Source: Marsupella aquatica (Eukaryota; Marchantiophyta). From it: a DNA stretch of 64,000 nucleotides. The DNA lies in contig OZ316899.1 of the NCBI GenBank assembly GCA_973895155.1, positions 8,742,001-8,806,000 of the forward strand, read 5' to 3'. The notes under the pieces were generated by a model. It made no database searches. It was not told where the DNA came from and was given only the letters and a program-made list of their open reading frames with translations. This document shows positions 11,074 to 22,099 of the stretch, one piece after another (within the stretch, counting starts at the first letter, position 1; every line of letters starts with the position of its first letter). Both the position numbers and the translations under genes were made by a program.

Positions 11074-11640
11074 TTTTCTAGGGAATCAAAGGATAGCTCT
11101 GCAATGTTTACTCAAACTTACTGTCAGTTTTGACAAAATATTGGAGGCAGTACATTTTTTGGAAACATGACTTATAAAACGGGTTGATATCTGAGTTCAT
11201 TGATTCACTATGCATTTTCATATCCGCCTGGTGTTTCACTTGTGTATATTCATATGGTTTGTCAATGATTGAAGGCTAGCGACCTCGCTAGACATAGAAT
11301 GGAATGATCCCATAATGGAAAAAAGATTCATTTCTATTGTAGAAACCTCACTATCCTCCCAATCTGCCACTCTGACCATTAGTTTTACCTCGCTAGCAAA
11401 CATTAACCTCGCTGTCAATTTCTCCTGTTTCCTCGCACCATACAAACCCCCGGCCGGTTCCATGGCTTAGCGGCTTGGGACGCTGCTAACTCTCTTCTAC
11501 TAACATTTTACACACATATACTGGACAGATCCTTCATCGGGTCATGAGATAAGTAGCCGGCCTATTCTATGCCTTCCCTTCTCTTCCTCTCTTGGTCTTC
11601 CTTTAGGTATGTTTGGATTCCGCCACCAGAATGATCCCCA
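11074..11640. other. 3' flank of methylase-like gene with palindrome and half sites
   Basis: Non-coding. It contains the palindrome at 11275, half sites CCTCGCTAGC at 11388 and CCTCGCTGTC at 11407, and at 11419-11436 an 18-bp segment that matches 1129-1146 in inverted orientation at 17 of 18 positions. A GC-rich CCGGCCGG segment follows. This may be the right boundary of the mobile block or a diverged LTR in the opposite orientation. Confidence 0.45.
11275..11292. repeat. 18-bp palindrome, copy 8
   Basis: GCTAGCGACCTCGCTAGA, identical to copy 4, about 200 bp beyond the methylase-like gene stop. Confidence 0.9.
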
Positions 11641-11976
11641 ATTGGCTTGGGTTAGCCGCTAAGACCCCTCTCAGCTTGACACATCCAACTCTTACTGCCT
11701 TGCTTACTTCCCTTCTCTCTTGGTTGATGTGGGCAATCTTCAAACAAGTTAATGCGACACACAAATAGCAAAATGACTCCTTCTGACTGAGTTATACCAT
11801 GCACTTGCCATACAAACAGTACTTCTCATACACAAGATCTGCGAACTAAGCCGTGAGGCCAACTCTATTTAGCTCTTAGGCATGAGGAAACATGAATATA
11901 TACAAGGGTCACTGTATAGCTAACCGAGAGCTCTTTTACTACTTGATCCCAGCCCTGCTGGTGCACTAAAAACTTG

Positions 11977-12843
11977 CTAAAGAAGAAGGCCCTGAACTCC
12001 CCGTTTCCCAGGTACCTCTCGTGCAAAGTGTAATTGCACTTCCTCGGAGAGGGTCGCCGCCCAGCCTCTCCAGGTGTCATCCCTTGTTGGAACGACATTG
12101 ATGGGGTCGACCTCCTCTTCTTTGGCTTCTCCCTGCCTCCTACTTCCTTGCTCGGCCGGCTTCCTTGGTGCCACCAACCTTGTTCTCTTTGCAGGGGTGG
12201 CCTCTTCATTGTTGTACCCTTTCCTCTTCATATCGGCTACCGTGGATGTTTCTCCAAGCACAGTTGCCTTTGTCCATACCTCCGTGCTACCCTTCAGCTC
12301 CCAGTGTATGTCGTTGCAGCGGTTGATGGCTTCCCGGATGCCGACGATTTTGTTTTCACAAAATAGAAGGTCATTGAGCTGATTGGCAGTAGGAGTTCAC
12401 AAGAACTTGGCCTTGATAAGCTCTCCTCCTATGAAGGCAAACTTCTGCATCTTCCATAGTCAGGCGAGCTTTTGCCGTTCTTGAGCTGCCCTTTCTGATT
12501 CTTTGTCCTCGTAGGTCCCAATGTACTCAGTTGCCCGTTCGAACATGCATCCCCAGAAATGAGCAGCTTGATTGACGTTGCTCATACCCTCCTTGAGTTG
12601 ATAGTCGGTATCTACTCCCGCCCAGAGTGCTTACCTAAGCAGCTGACAATAGTTGCTTCACGTAATCGTCTGCTTAGTTTGTGCTTGCAAATGAGACGCC
12701 ATTCCTTGCGATCGGTCCTTACCCCCCCTTGCCTGGTCTTCCTTCCCGTTGGTTATCCCTAGCCGCCGGTACTTAGCGCGCCCTAACCCTAATTGTGTCC
12801 CCTGCCGTGGCGTCCTTACTTCTGGCCTCGGCTCGGGTTCCAT
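11977..12843 (-). pseudogene. Unidentified decayed reading frame, mobile-element-like
   Basis: A single minus-strand frame from the ATG at 12843 to 11977 reads as protein throughout, interrupted by about four stops (mostly TGA). It begins MEPEPRPEVRTPRQG. Its central part is helical and charged (ERATEYIGTYEDKESERAA, then FAFIGGELIKAKF and DIHWELKGSTEVWTKA). Its C-terminal part is basic with a nuclear-signal look (PAKRTRLVAPRKPAEQG). The frame may continue with a shift to about 11865 (FFFSKFLVHQQGWDQV). I do not recognise the family; a retroelement gag-like or accessory protein is possible. The stop pattern fits old, methylated transposon DNA. Confidence 0.4.
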
Positions 12844-13120
12844 GGTCACCCTTAATTGTTTATATTTTCCTTGTTTTTGTTACTATACTAATGTATTTTC
12901 AGGGTACACTCCTGGTTTTACCCTTTTAACTGGCCTAGTGATTCCTGGCTAGGCATCACACCATACTCTGCCAAATAGATTTGAATTGTACATAGTGATC
13001 TTGTATTCATATGTTATTTTTGATATCTGTTGTATCACTAATTTTTTGTTAGTTCAGGTCCTATGGGTACTCCTCCCACCTATTAAATCTTGCTCCTTTA
13101 GTGGCCACAAGGTTAGGAAA

Positions 13121-13175
13121 TAGATTGGTTATAGATTGGTAATAGATTGGTTATAGATTGGTTATAGATTGGTTA
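13121..13175 (+). repeat. Tandem 11-bp repeat
   Basis: Five head-to-tail copies of TAGATTGGTTA, one carrying a single change. A minisatellite with no coding potential. Confidence 0.9.
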
Positions 13176-13273
13176 TGGCTCATTCCTAGCTAAGTATTAA
13201 GATCTATTTGGAGAAGTTCAAATCATAAGCAAGGGAAAAAACATATTTCAATTTATGAACTCATTAGCTCAAT

Positions 13274-13431
13274 ATCTGTGCGTTGCACAAAAGATGTTGC
13301 AAAGAAAAAAGATGTCATGTCGCCCAAGATGCCATGAAGAGAAAAGATGTTGTGAAGGAAAAAATGTCGTGTCGTCCAAGATTTTGTAAAGAGAAAAGAT
13401 GTCATGTCGCCCAAGATGTCATGAAGCTTAC
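13274..13431 (+). repeat. TGTTGCACAAAAGATGTT-type purine-rich degenerate repeat, copy 1
   Basis: Starts with GTGCGTTGCACAAAAGATG and continues as imperfect repeats of AAAAGATGTCATGTCGCCCA. A related stretch starts near 19950 and a short one near 54150. Copia A sits directly at its right end. Confidence 0.65.
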
Positions 13432-13727
13432 TGTAAGAACCGTCAGCTCCGGACTAGACAACAATGCGGAAACATGAGAGAGACTCACTCAATCAGACGC
13501 TACATCGACAAGACACCCCAAGTGGAGAAACTCCTGAAGCCTCCATAGCAAATGAGAGTACATGTGAAGAATGAGGGAGAGAGTGTTCTCCCTCCAACCT
13601 ATACCCCCCAAGGGGGCCAAGATGAGTGGGCCTAAACTAAGCGGATCTTATCCTAATGTAATCCAAGGTTAACTAACCCTAGTAAGGCCAAGCTAACTAT
13701 GTCGGGAACTGGAGTCAATTCCTAACA
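13432..13727 (-). repeat. 3' LTR of Copia A
   Basis: 296 bp, TG...CA ends on the minus strand. The purine tract at 13728-13741 lies just upstream in the element's sense. Confidence 0.95.
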
Positions 13728-13794
13728 ATCTCCACCTTGACTCAAGTTCACACAATGAGTCAGGTGATATACAATATGTAACTAAGTAACATAT

Positions 13795-16700
13795 TTACGT
13801 AGTCTCCAGTTTGGCCCTAACATTAATAATATCCACACAATGACTAAAGCTACTGGTAGGTAAAACTTTGGTAAGCATGTCTGCCGCATTCTCCTCTGAA
13901 GCCACCTTCTCCAGAAACATCTGCTTCGTCTCAATCACCTCACGGATGAAGTGATAACAAATATCAATGTGCTTTGTCCTGGCATGGAACACAGGGTTCT
14001 TCCAGATGCAAAGCACTTTGACTGTCGCACAGCAGCACCGGTCTTTCAGGTGAAAGACCCAGATCACTCACCAATCTCCGTAGCCAGATCAGCTCCTTGG
14101 TTGCCTCACATGCAGCCATGTACTCAGCCTCAGTAGTAGACAACGCAACACAAGATTGAGTTGCCGACTTCCAGTTGATACAACCTCCACCTAGCATAAA
14201 CACATAGCCTATAGTAGACTTCCTGTTATCCAAGTTACCAGCATAATCCGAATCTACAAAACCTTCCAACTCTAATGTAGAGTCTGCTTTACCGTCAAAT
14301 AAGATCCCACAATCTAAGGTACCTTTTAGATACCGCAAAACCCACTTCACTGCTTCCCAATGAAGCTTACCAGGATTTGCCATAATTCTGCTCAAAATGC
14401 TAACAGCGTGGGCAATGTCAGGTCTAGTGCATGTCATTGCATACATCAAACTACCCACAACACTATCATAGGGAACATGTTTCATCGCCAATCTATCACT
14501 CTCACTAGAAGGGCAATCATCCTTTGAGAGTTTAAAGTGGGAGGCCAATGGAGTACCAACTGGTTTTGCATTCTCCATTCCATACTTGGCAAGTACCTTC
14601 TCCAAATACTACCTTTGAGACAACCATAATTGCCTTTGCTCCCTGTCACGATGAATCTCCATCCCTAGTATCTTCTTGGCCTGACCCAAGTCCTGCATTG
14701 AAAACTCCTTACTCAGCATTGCTTTCAGATGGGCAACATCAGACTTATTCTCAGCCAGGATAAGCATGTCATCCACGTACAATGCCAGCACAATGTAACC
14801 AAAATGTGAGTAATTCTCCACCTCCTTCATGTAAATACAACAATCATGTTCACTTTGACCCCTGAGATAACATGAAGGAATCAAAATGCTTATTCCATTG
14901 TCTGGGACTCTGCTTCAATCCGTATAACGAGCGCAAGAGCTTACACACCAAGTGTCTGGTCTTCTCGTCAATAAAACCTGGAGGCTGAGTCATATAAATC
15001 TCTACATCAAGCAATCCATGTAGGAAATCAGTAATTGCATCCATCTGATCTAACTCAAGATCATAGAATGCCACAATCGCAAGTAAAACACGGATAGTAG
15101 CGAGTTTGACAACTGGTGAGAAAATCTCCGTGTAGTCCAAGCCCTCCTTCTGGGTGTACCCTTTGGCCACAAGGTGTGCCTTGTAAGTGCCATCCTGCTT
15201 CTTCTTGTACAACCATCTACACGGAACCAGTGTTTTCCCGCGAGGCATGCCAGTTAAGCGCCAAGTTGAATTCTTCTTCAAAGAATTCATCTCCTTCAAC
15301 ATTGCCTCCAACCACTTATCCTTCTCTGGAGAGGCCATAGCTTCTTCATAGCTTGAGGGGTCTCCATCTTCAGTAAGCAAAACAACACCGGGATCAACGT
15401 CATGTTCAACAACGAGAACACGAGGATCTACAAAACCAAATCTATCAGGGGGTTGGCCAAAATTGGCCCTGGTGGAGCGCCTTGGTTGAGGAATTGCTCC
15501 TCTACCAGAGGGACCAGCAACTTCCTCATCACCACCAAGCTCCACCGTAGTGGGTTCCTCCACCTGTTCCTCCTGAATATCCCAGGGTCTTGACAACCAT
15601 TCTTCGTAAAAAAACAACATTTATGCTCACAGCTGCCTTTGCAATCGACAGGATCCCACAATTTATAGCCCTTCTGCCCAGGACTAAAGCCTAGAAAAAT
15701 ACATTTCTTAGACTTGGGATCCAAATTAGACCTGTGTGTCTGCTCAATGTGAACATAGGCAGCACAACCAAAAACTTGAAGTCTAGAGTAATCAGCAGGT
15801 CTCTTATACCACAACTCAAATGGAGTCTGCATCAACTTACTACTATGCGGTGACAGATTGTAGACGTATGCAGCTTGGTTGACAGCTTCAGCCCAAAAGT
15901 TGTTGGGCAACTTGGACTTACATAGCATGCTGTGTGCTTTCTCCAGTAATGTCCGATTCAACCGTTCTGCAACTCCATTCTACTGCGGGGTCTCCGGTAC
16001 AGTGTAATGACGCTTGAGGCCAAGGTCCCAACCAAATTGATCAAACTCATTTGACTTATACTTGCTACCGTTATCGGACCGAATACACTTCAACTCCTTC
16101 CTAGTTTGTAGCTCTACCATGGCTTTCCACTCCTTGAAGATCTCAAAGACTTGAGACTTCTCCTTCATGTAGTACAGCCAACACATTCGAGAGTAATCAT
16201 CTACAAATGTCACAAAATATCTGGCTCCACCCAACGACGGCTCCGACGCTGGACCCCAAACATCCGAATGTACATACTCTAGAATCTCATGAGAATGGTA
16301 TGAACTAGAACTGAAACTCACTCTCCTCTGCTTGCCGAAGATGCAATCTTCACAGAAAGAGAGTTTACTAGATTGAGCGCCTTGCAACAAAGCTCTGTTT
16401 GCCAAGACTGCCAATCCTTTACCACTCAAGTGCCCCAACCGTGCATGCCACAAATCTATGGCTTGTGTGCAACCAGATGTTGAGGGTGCTTCAATTGAAG
16501 CAGCCAAAGATGATTCTGCGGCAGATGTTGTCGTGGCATCCAAACGTTCCACCACAGAATCCACATGCTCCACTCTAGGAGCAATGACATCTCCTTCCAA
16601 GATGTACAAATTATTCTGCCATAGCGCCTTAATCAAAGATACATCATCTTTGACGACAAAGAGCGCACCATCACGTGCAATGAAATGAGATCCACCAGCT

Positions 16701-17806
16701 TCCAAAGCACCAAGAGAAATCAAGTTCTTAGAGATGTCTGGTATGTGCCTGACTCCCGTCAATGCTCGCACAACACCATCAAACATCCAGAATTTGATAG
16801 TCCCCATGCCAACAATCGCACATCGGACACTATTTCCGATTTCCACCGTACCGGTACAAGGTTGGTAAGTGGAGAAATACAATTGCGTTGGACACACGTG
16901 ATAAGAGGAACCCGAATCCAACATCCGTTTATTGTCATACACAGAATTCACAACACCAATACATAACACTTCAGCAGCATCCTCATTATCAGCAATCACA
17001 ATACCAGCTGACGATGAGGACGCACCATTGGAAGCAGGACGCTTTTGCTTCGATAGAGAAGGACAATTCCACTTGGTGTGGCCCTTCTCATGGCAATGCC
17101 AACACTGAGCTTTCTTACTACGGGACTTAGATTTAGATCTACTATGTGATTTAGATCTAGACTGATCCGTAGTACGCTCCGTCGATCTGCCTCTAACCAC
17201 TAAGGCAATAGACTCATTGTCACGGCCAGAAAGTTGTCGCTTGCCCCATTCTGCAAGAATGGTAGCCTTCACCTCATCCAACTTCAATGTAGACTTGTCA
17301 TGTGTGATGACCGTCACCAATGTCGAATAGGTCTGAGGAAGCGACATCAACAAATGCATCGCAAGATACTCATCGGTCAACTTGTCTCCCGCCGTGGTCA
17401 CCTCGTGCACAATCTCATCGAAGAGACTGAGGTGATCACGCATGTTGCCACCATCCTTCAACTTCAACCTGAATAGCCGCTCCAAGTGATAAATGCGAGT
17501 AGTCAACAAAGTACTCTGGTATAGCTGAGTAAGCATATCCCAGATCTTCTTGGCATTCTGATCCATCCCCAACACGTTCTTGAGAATGTTGTTTGCCAAG
17601 AACAACTCAATTGTGCTACACGCCTGCACCGACATGTCCTCCCACTCCTCATCTGTTAGATTCGAGGGTTTCACTCCAGTGAGGGTCTTCTCAAGACCCT
17701 GTTGGATCAACACATTGGTCACCTTCCAAGTCCAGAGGCTAAAGCTAACCTTCCCGTCAAACTTCTCCACCTCAAACTTTGGCGCCGCAAGCTTTCTTGA
17801 AGTCAT
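13795..17806 (-). pseudogene. Copia A gag-pol polyprotein, broken
   Basis: Start ATG at 17806 (MTSRKLAAPKFEVEKFDGK); upstream in-frame codons look like leader. In order: gag (UBN2-type), a Ser/Arg-rich stretch, zinc knuckle CWHCHEKGHTKWNC, protease MLDSGSSYHVC, integrase zinc finger (LWHARLGH...CEDC) and core (HSDVWGP, RSDNGSKY; the usual GGEY is changed). The first block ends at a TAG (15980-15982) at PQ*NGVAER, after which the frame continues. A frameshift near 15620 leads to RT (KAHLVAKGYTQKEG, SLYGLKQSPRQW). A shift near 14880 leads to the ALYVDDMLIL catalytic block. A TAG near 14606 precedes the rest of RT and RNase H (SLMYAMTCTRPDI, ALSTTEAEYMA). A last shift near 13990 leads to AADMLTK. 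At least two stops and three shifts make it non-functional. Confidence 0.9.
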
Positions 17807-19503
17807 TGATGCTGCCACAAACACACAGGAAATACACATTCGAAATACCTCCACCCAAAAATTCACCAAAAATTGAAAGTTGGCGAAAGTGAAAATGGAA
17901 TGCACCGCCGCGTAGCCTGCAAGGTACACTGCCAAGATCTGAAAATAATTCGGCGAAAAACTTCTTCAGCAAAAACTTATTCAACCCGGACCAGAGGGGG
18001 GTCAAAATGGCTGTTTTTGACCCCCGTCAGGTATCTTAGGTCCCAAAAATAATTTGTAACAGCAACGCACAAATCAATTCACTAGCCCGTGCTCAACTCC
18101 CTTGAGTATCCCCTTGCAAAGTGTCACAAAAAAATTCTGCCTCGACAACCGCCGAAATTGAAAATTTCAGTTGAAAATCAGCTCTCTGGAAAAGTATCTT
18201 TTCCAGGGAATCAAAGTACAGTCGAAATGTACAGCAGAAAGAACGTGGAGCCGACACCTGTCTGACTGGAAAAGAAAAGATCCAAACACGGAAGGAAAAG
18301 AAGAGAAAACAAGTAAAAACCCTTTGGCTTTTACAAAAAAAAATTAAGAACGAAAAGACTACAATCATCCTCCCGGCCTTCAATTTCTTTTCAAAAAAAA
18401 TCCTCTCGCACATAGGGTCGCGCGCCGGCCCATCTCCCTGTTCACCTATTTGTGTACGCTGTACCTGGCAGAGTACAGGGATATATAATACCCCCTCGTA
18501 CCCCCTCCCAAATCTGTACTGTGTAGGTACAGTAGTACCTTTTGTGTCCTTGGCCACCCACCTGACGCAAGCCTTAATTAAAGGCTCCAAAGTGAAAGGA
18601 GCCTCGTATGCTCCCCCTCCTCACTTAAAGTACAAGCATAGGGCCTCGTGCCCATGTTAATAAGTGCTCCCTAAGGAAAGGAGTATGCTCGCTTCCCCTT
18701 TCCCCTCCTATTGCTTCTGCATAGGGCAATGGCCCCCTTAAAACTCCCAAGAGAAGGGAGCTTTGAACTCCCCCTCCCCTCACTTTAAAACTGTACTTAT
18801 AGGTACGACTGTACCTGAGTGCACAGACATAAGGCCCTGCTCTAGTACCTCATAGGGCCTCGGGCCAGGGGCTCGACTTTCTCCTCCGCTCCTTCTTCAG
18901 TCCTTTGTATTTCGAGCCCTCTTGACTCACTCGCACGCATAGGGCAACGTACCCAGGCAATAAAATCTCCCTTTCGCCCCTCTCTTCGCACATACGCAAA
19001 GAAACCTGTCTGCACCGCCGTATTCTGTTGCGATGCGGCACAAACAAAAAATATACGAAAAGAAAAAAATTGCAACACCGGTCCCTCAATGCACGACCTT
19101 TTTACAAAGAAAACAAGACTTTTTGGCCCCACACAAGATTAAGTCAAAACATATACAAGCCATAACCTAGAGCATCAAGCTCTAAACAACAACCTCAATC
19201 TACAAGATTACTCGGGACACCAATGATGAAAAGCAGTGACACCTTCACCAAAATGTAGTGCCTGCCGACGCGCATAAGAGATCGCTAGACTGTCCTCTTG
19301 ACAGTACTTCAAAGAACAGAGGCACATCCAACACTCCAAGCTGAAGTTTCAATCGGGAAACCGTCACCGTATTCAAGCACAAAACCTTCAACGCGAAACG
19401 ACCAGTGAAACAATCATGCAACCGCCGATGACAATTCAATCTTCCACCACAATCCAACACAACGAACACTCTCACCACTGCCCAGGCCACCAAACCACAA
19501 ACA
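17807..19503 (-). other. Long untranslated leader of Copia A
   Basis: About 1.7 kb separates the primer-binding site from gag. It is pyrimidine-rich on the plus strand, with imperfect internal repeats of blocks such as CATAGGGCCTCG and CCCCTCCTCACTT, and several GTAC-centred inverted pairs near 18460, 18520 and 18790. Small frames here (for example 18093-18590) show no recognisable domain, so I treat it as leader. Confidence 0.55.
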
Positions 19504-19521
19504 CGAGGCTCTGATACCACT
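19504..19521 (-). other. Primer-binding site of Copia A
   Basis: Minus strand reads AGTGGTATCAGAGCCTCG directly after the 5' LTR, the classic site complementary to the 3' end of initiator tRNA-Met. Confidence 0.92.
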
Positions 19522-19817
19522 TGTAAGAACCGTCAGCTCCGGACTAGATAGCAATGCAGAAACATGAGAGAGACTCACTCAATCAGACGCTACACCGACA
19601 AGACACCCCGAGTGGAGAAACTCCTAAAGGCTCCATAGCAAATGAGAGTACATGTGAAGAATGAGGGAGAGAGTGTTCTCCCTCCAGCCTATACCCCCCA
19701 AGGGGGCCAAGATGAGTGGGCCTAAACTAAGTGGATCTTATCCTAATGTAATCTAGGGTTAACTAACCCTAGTAAGGCCAAGCTAACTATGTGGGGAACT
19801 GGAGTCAATTCCTAACA
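19522..19817 (-). repeat. 5' LTR of Copia A
   Basis: 296 bp, same length as its partner and differing at about 12 positions. Should carry the element promoter, read on the minus strand. Confidence 0.95.
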
Positions 19818-19949
19818 CTTACTTGGTTCTAGCCGCCCCAATGCCAAGACCCCTTGGGCCAATGAAATGGCTTGGTTTCCTTTTCTCTGAGAAATGGGGG
19901 TTACATCTCAAGTTTTGGGTAGCTATTGTTTTATTATCTACAGCCCAAT

Positions 19950-20255
19950 GTCTGTGTGTTGCACAAAAGATGTTGAGATAACAAAAAAATGTTGAGATGA
20001 CAAAAATATGTCAAGGTGAAAAAAATGTCCAGGTAAGGAATAGAAGTTGAAGTAGAAAATGTCATGAGAGAAAGAGATGTCAAGGCGAGGAAAAGATGAG
20101 AGAAAGATGCCAAGGACAGAAAAGTTGTCGAGGTAAGGAAAGATGTTATGATGAGATACACGTATCAAGGTGACAAAAAGATAAGATGTTGAGATGAGAA
20201 AAAATGTTGAGTATGAGAAAAGAACGACAAGATGAGAAAAAAATGTTAACATAAG
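19950..20255 (+). repeat. TGTTGCACAAAAGATGTT-type purine-rich degenerate repeat, copy 2
   Basis: Begins GTGTGTTGCACAAAAGATG and continues for 300 bp as imperfect repeats around GATGTTGAGATGAGAAAAAA. Same opening motif as near 13274 and 54152. No coding potential. Confidence 0.65.
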
Positions 20256-21599
20256 TAATTCTGGTATTATCCAATTCTTAGAATTCCAATTTGAATAATT
20301 GCATTTTCATCTTGGTCAGGTTTGAGTAGGTTACAAGCTGCTCGGGCAGAGGCAATTGAGATTAAATGGGTAGGAATGGATATGCGGGTGTCAGGAAAAC
20401 AAACTTTTAATGAAGTGCTATGATTGGTTCACATTTTTTCCTGAGTTTGTGAAGGGAAGTCTCCTTGGCCCTAGTGCCTCCCCTTGTGAGGGGAAGTTTC
20501 CTTGACCCTAGCGCCTCCTGTTGGAGCTCTTCTTGCTTGGAAACCAAAACCATGCATTTCATTTTCATTCACACTAAATTAAATGTTCTTTTTGTTTATT
20601 ATTTATCTTTGGTTAGATTTTGTTATGTGTCATTTAAGACACTGCAAATTTGGATGACAACCTCAGTATAAATATACTAAACCTTGTATTATAGCTTTTG
20701 ATATATTTGGTGATTTATACTAAACCTTGTTTTATAGGTTTTGATATACTTGGTGGGTTGGGAGGCAACTGTCTAAGAGCCATGTTCATTTCCACAGAAT
20801 GAATATTATAACAAAACTAATACGAATAACTAATTCATTAGTAGAGCCCAAAAATCTCTCATGTGTGTTGAGAAGTGGAAATTGTAGTACACTTAGTAGT
20901 GGCCCAATTTTCCTCTTGGCAAATGAAGGTCTTTACCATTCATGCATTGTGGATGTAAGATAGAAAATGTTTTTTTGAAAATTAATCCGTGGACCCCCAT
21001 GTTCATCCAAGGAATGTGTGTGTGATTAAGTGAAATCAATTTTCATCAAGGCGGTAACTGACGGTTTTGAGTCTCTCGATGGTGTTGGTGTGTGCTCGTA
21101 CAAAAACAAATGCTCAAAAGATAGAGATTTATCAAACAGAAGGTGGAATGTGGAGGAATTGAGTTTTCTTATAGGTTTTGCTTACACATTGGAGAAATCA
21201 TCTTTCAACCATTCTTGATTTATTGTTTGTGAGTTACATTGAGCATTATCGCCACAAGACGGACTAGAGTACAACACTCAGCTGTTGACAAAAGAGCGCT
21301 TGTCAATTCGGTGGGAAGAACACACAAAACGAACGAGCCATCACTTCAAACAAAGGATTTCTAGTTATTTTTATTTAAGAAAGCTATGGTGTGAGGGGAA
21401 GACCAACAATTGTTTCTTTGACATAGAGGTTGTATTTGGCGTCAACCTATGTTCAGAGTGAGTTTTAGTTGAAGACTATCTAAGAGATACAAACAATTCA
21501 AGCCGGGAAGCAAGCATTGTGAACAAGCAATGGTGACGTAATACAAAAAATCAATTTGTAGCGGCTAAGTTTGTGACGGTGACAAGATTGTGATATCTC
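20256..21599. other. Non-coding stretch with two short duplications
   Basis: I see no gene. A GC-richer duplication lies at about 20452-20521 (GGGAAGT..CCTTG.CCCTAG.GCCTCC twice) and a 44-bp-period duplication at 20673-20755 (ATACTAAACCTTG...GATATA.TTGG twice). Confidence 0.6.
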
Positions 21600-21883
21600 T
21601 TAATCGAGAAAGGGTTTCCAATGAGCCTCAAATTGACAAGTTTTGTCAAGTTCCATATGAGTTTTTGAATTTCTTTGCCCTTCCAATGAGTGAATAAAAG
21701 AAATTTTGATCACGAGTTTATGAATTCTTTTAGCTTTTTAACATTGAGTCTAACATTGACAAATTTTATGTCAAATTTTGTCACGGTACTCAAGAGATCA
21801 GGAGCTTTTCAATTTCTTTAGCTTTCCAATGTGTGTCATTGAGATTATTTGTCAATAAATAGAGATCATGAGTATCTAAATTT
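21600..21883 (+). repeat. AT-rich degenerate tandem repeat, left of Copia B
   Basis: Imperfect units of roughly 90 bp built on TTTCTTTAGCTTTCCAATG, followed by TGACATTGAGA-like and GATCACGAGTTTATGAA-like parts. The same units resume right after Copia B at 27764, so the element inserted into this repeat. Confidence 0.7.
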
Positions 21884-22083
21884 TGTTGTAATACGGAGTT
21901 AACACTAACCCGAGTCATGGTAGTAGGGTTAGTTAGTCCTAACTAACCGAAGCTTAGGTTGTTACTAACAACCTAACCGCATGTAATAGATCAAGTCCTT
22001 AGGGACTCTATAAGGTAATGGAAGTTGGAGGAAACCTCCAGTTGTTGGTGTATGTTCTACTCTCATCTTCTTGTCTCTGAATA
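21884..22083 (+). repeat. 5' LTR of Copia B
   Basis: 200 bp beginning TGTTGTAATACGG, ending TGTCTCTGAATA directly before the primer-binding region. It contains a small inverted repeat around GGAAACCTCC. Confidence 0.93.
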
Positions 22084-22099
22084 CGTTATCAGCACGAGC
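22084..22099 (+). other. Primer-binding region of Copia B
   Basis: CGTTATCAGCACGAGC immediately after the 5' LTR; the same string follows the LTR of Copia C at 62043. Confidence 0.75.

Larger units (their letters stand above)
13432..19817 (-). mobile_element. Copia LTR retrotransposon A (complete ends, coding decayed)
   Basis: Two 296-bp LTRs (13432-13727 and 19522-19817) bound the element. They differ at about 12 positions by eye, roughly 96% identical. Flanking bases are CTTAC on both sides (13427-13431 and 19818-19822), a perfect 5-bp target duplication. Read on the minus strand the LTR runs TGTTAGGAATTG...GGTTCTTACA. The primer-binding site next to the right LTR reads TGGTATCAGAGCC (minus), the initiator tRNA-Met site, and a purine tract CAAGGTGGAGAT precedes the left LTR. 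Domain order gag, protease, integrase, RT, RNase H is that of Copia, with Tnt1/Tork-like character. The coding region carries stops and frameshifts, so the copy is not autonomous. Confidence 0.95.

Noticed and set aside
12034-12382. Plus-strand frames over 12034-12382
   Set aside because: Low-complexity Ser/Leu-rich shadows of the minus-strand frame that reads as protein across 11977-12843.
12780-12795. CCCTAACCCTAA as interstitial telomere repeat
   Set aside because: Only two units; chance-level in a window of this size.
13121-13431. CRISPR-like array
   Set aside because: Units are contiguous without unique spacers and the host is a plant; these are tandem repeats.
18093-19132. Frames in the Copia A leader as genes
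   Set aside because: No domain, biased composition, and located between primer-binding site and gag.
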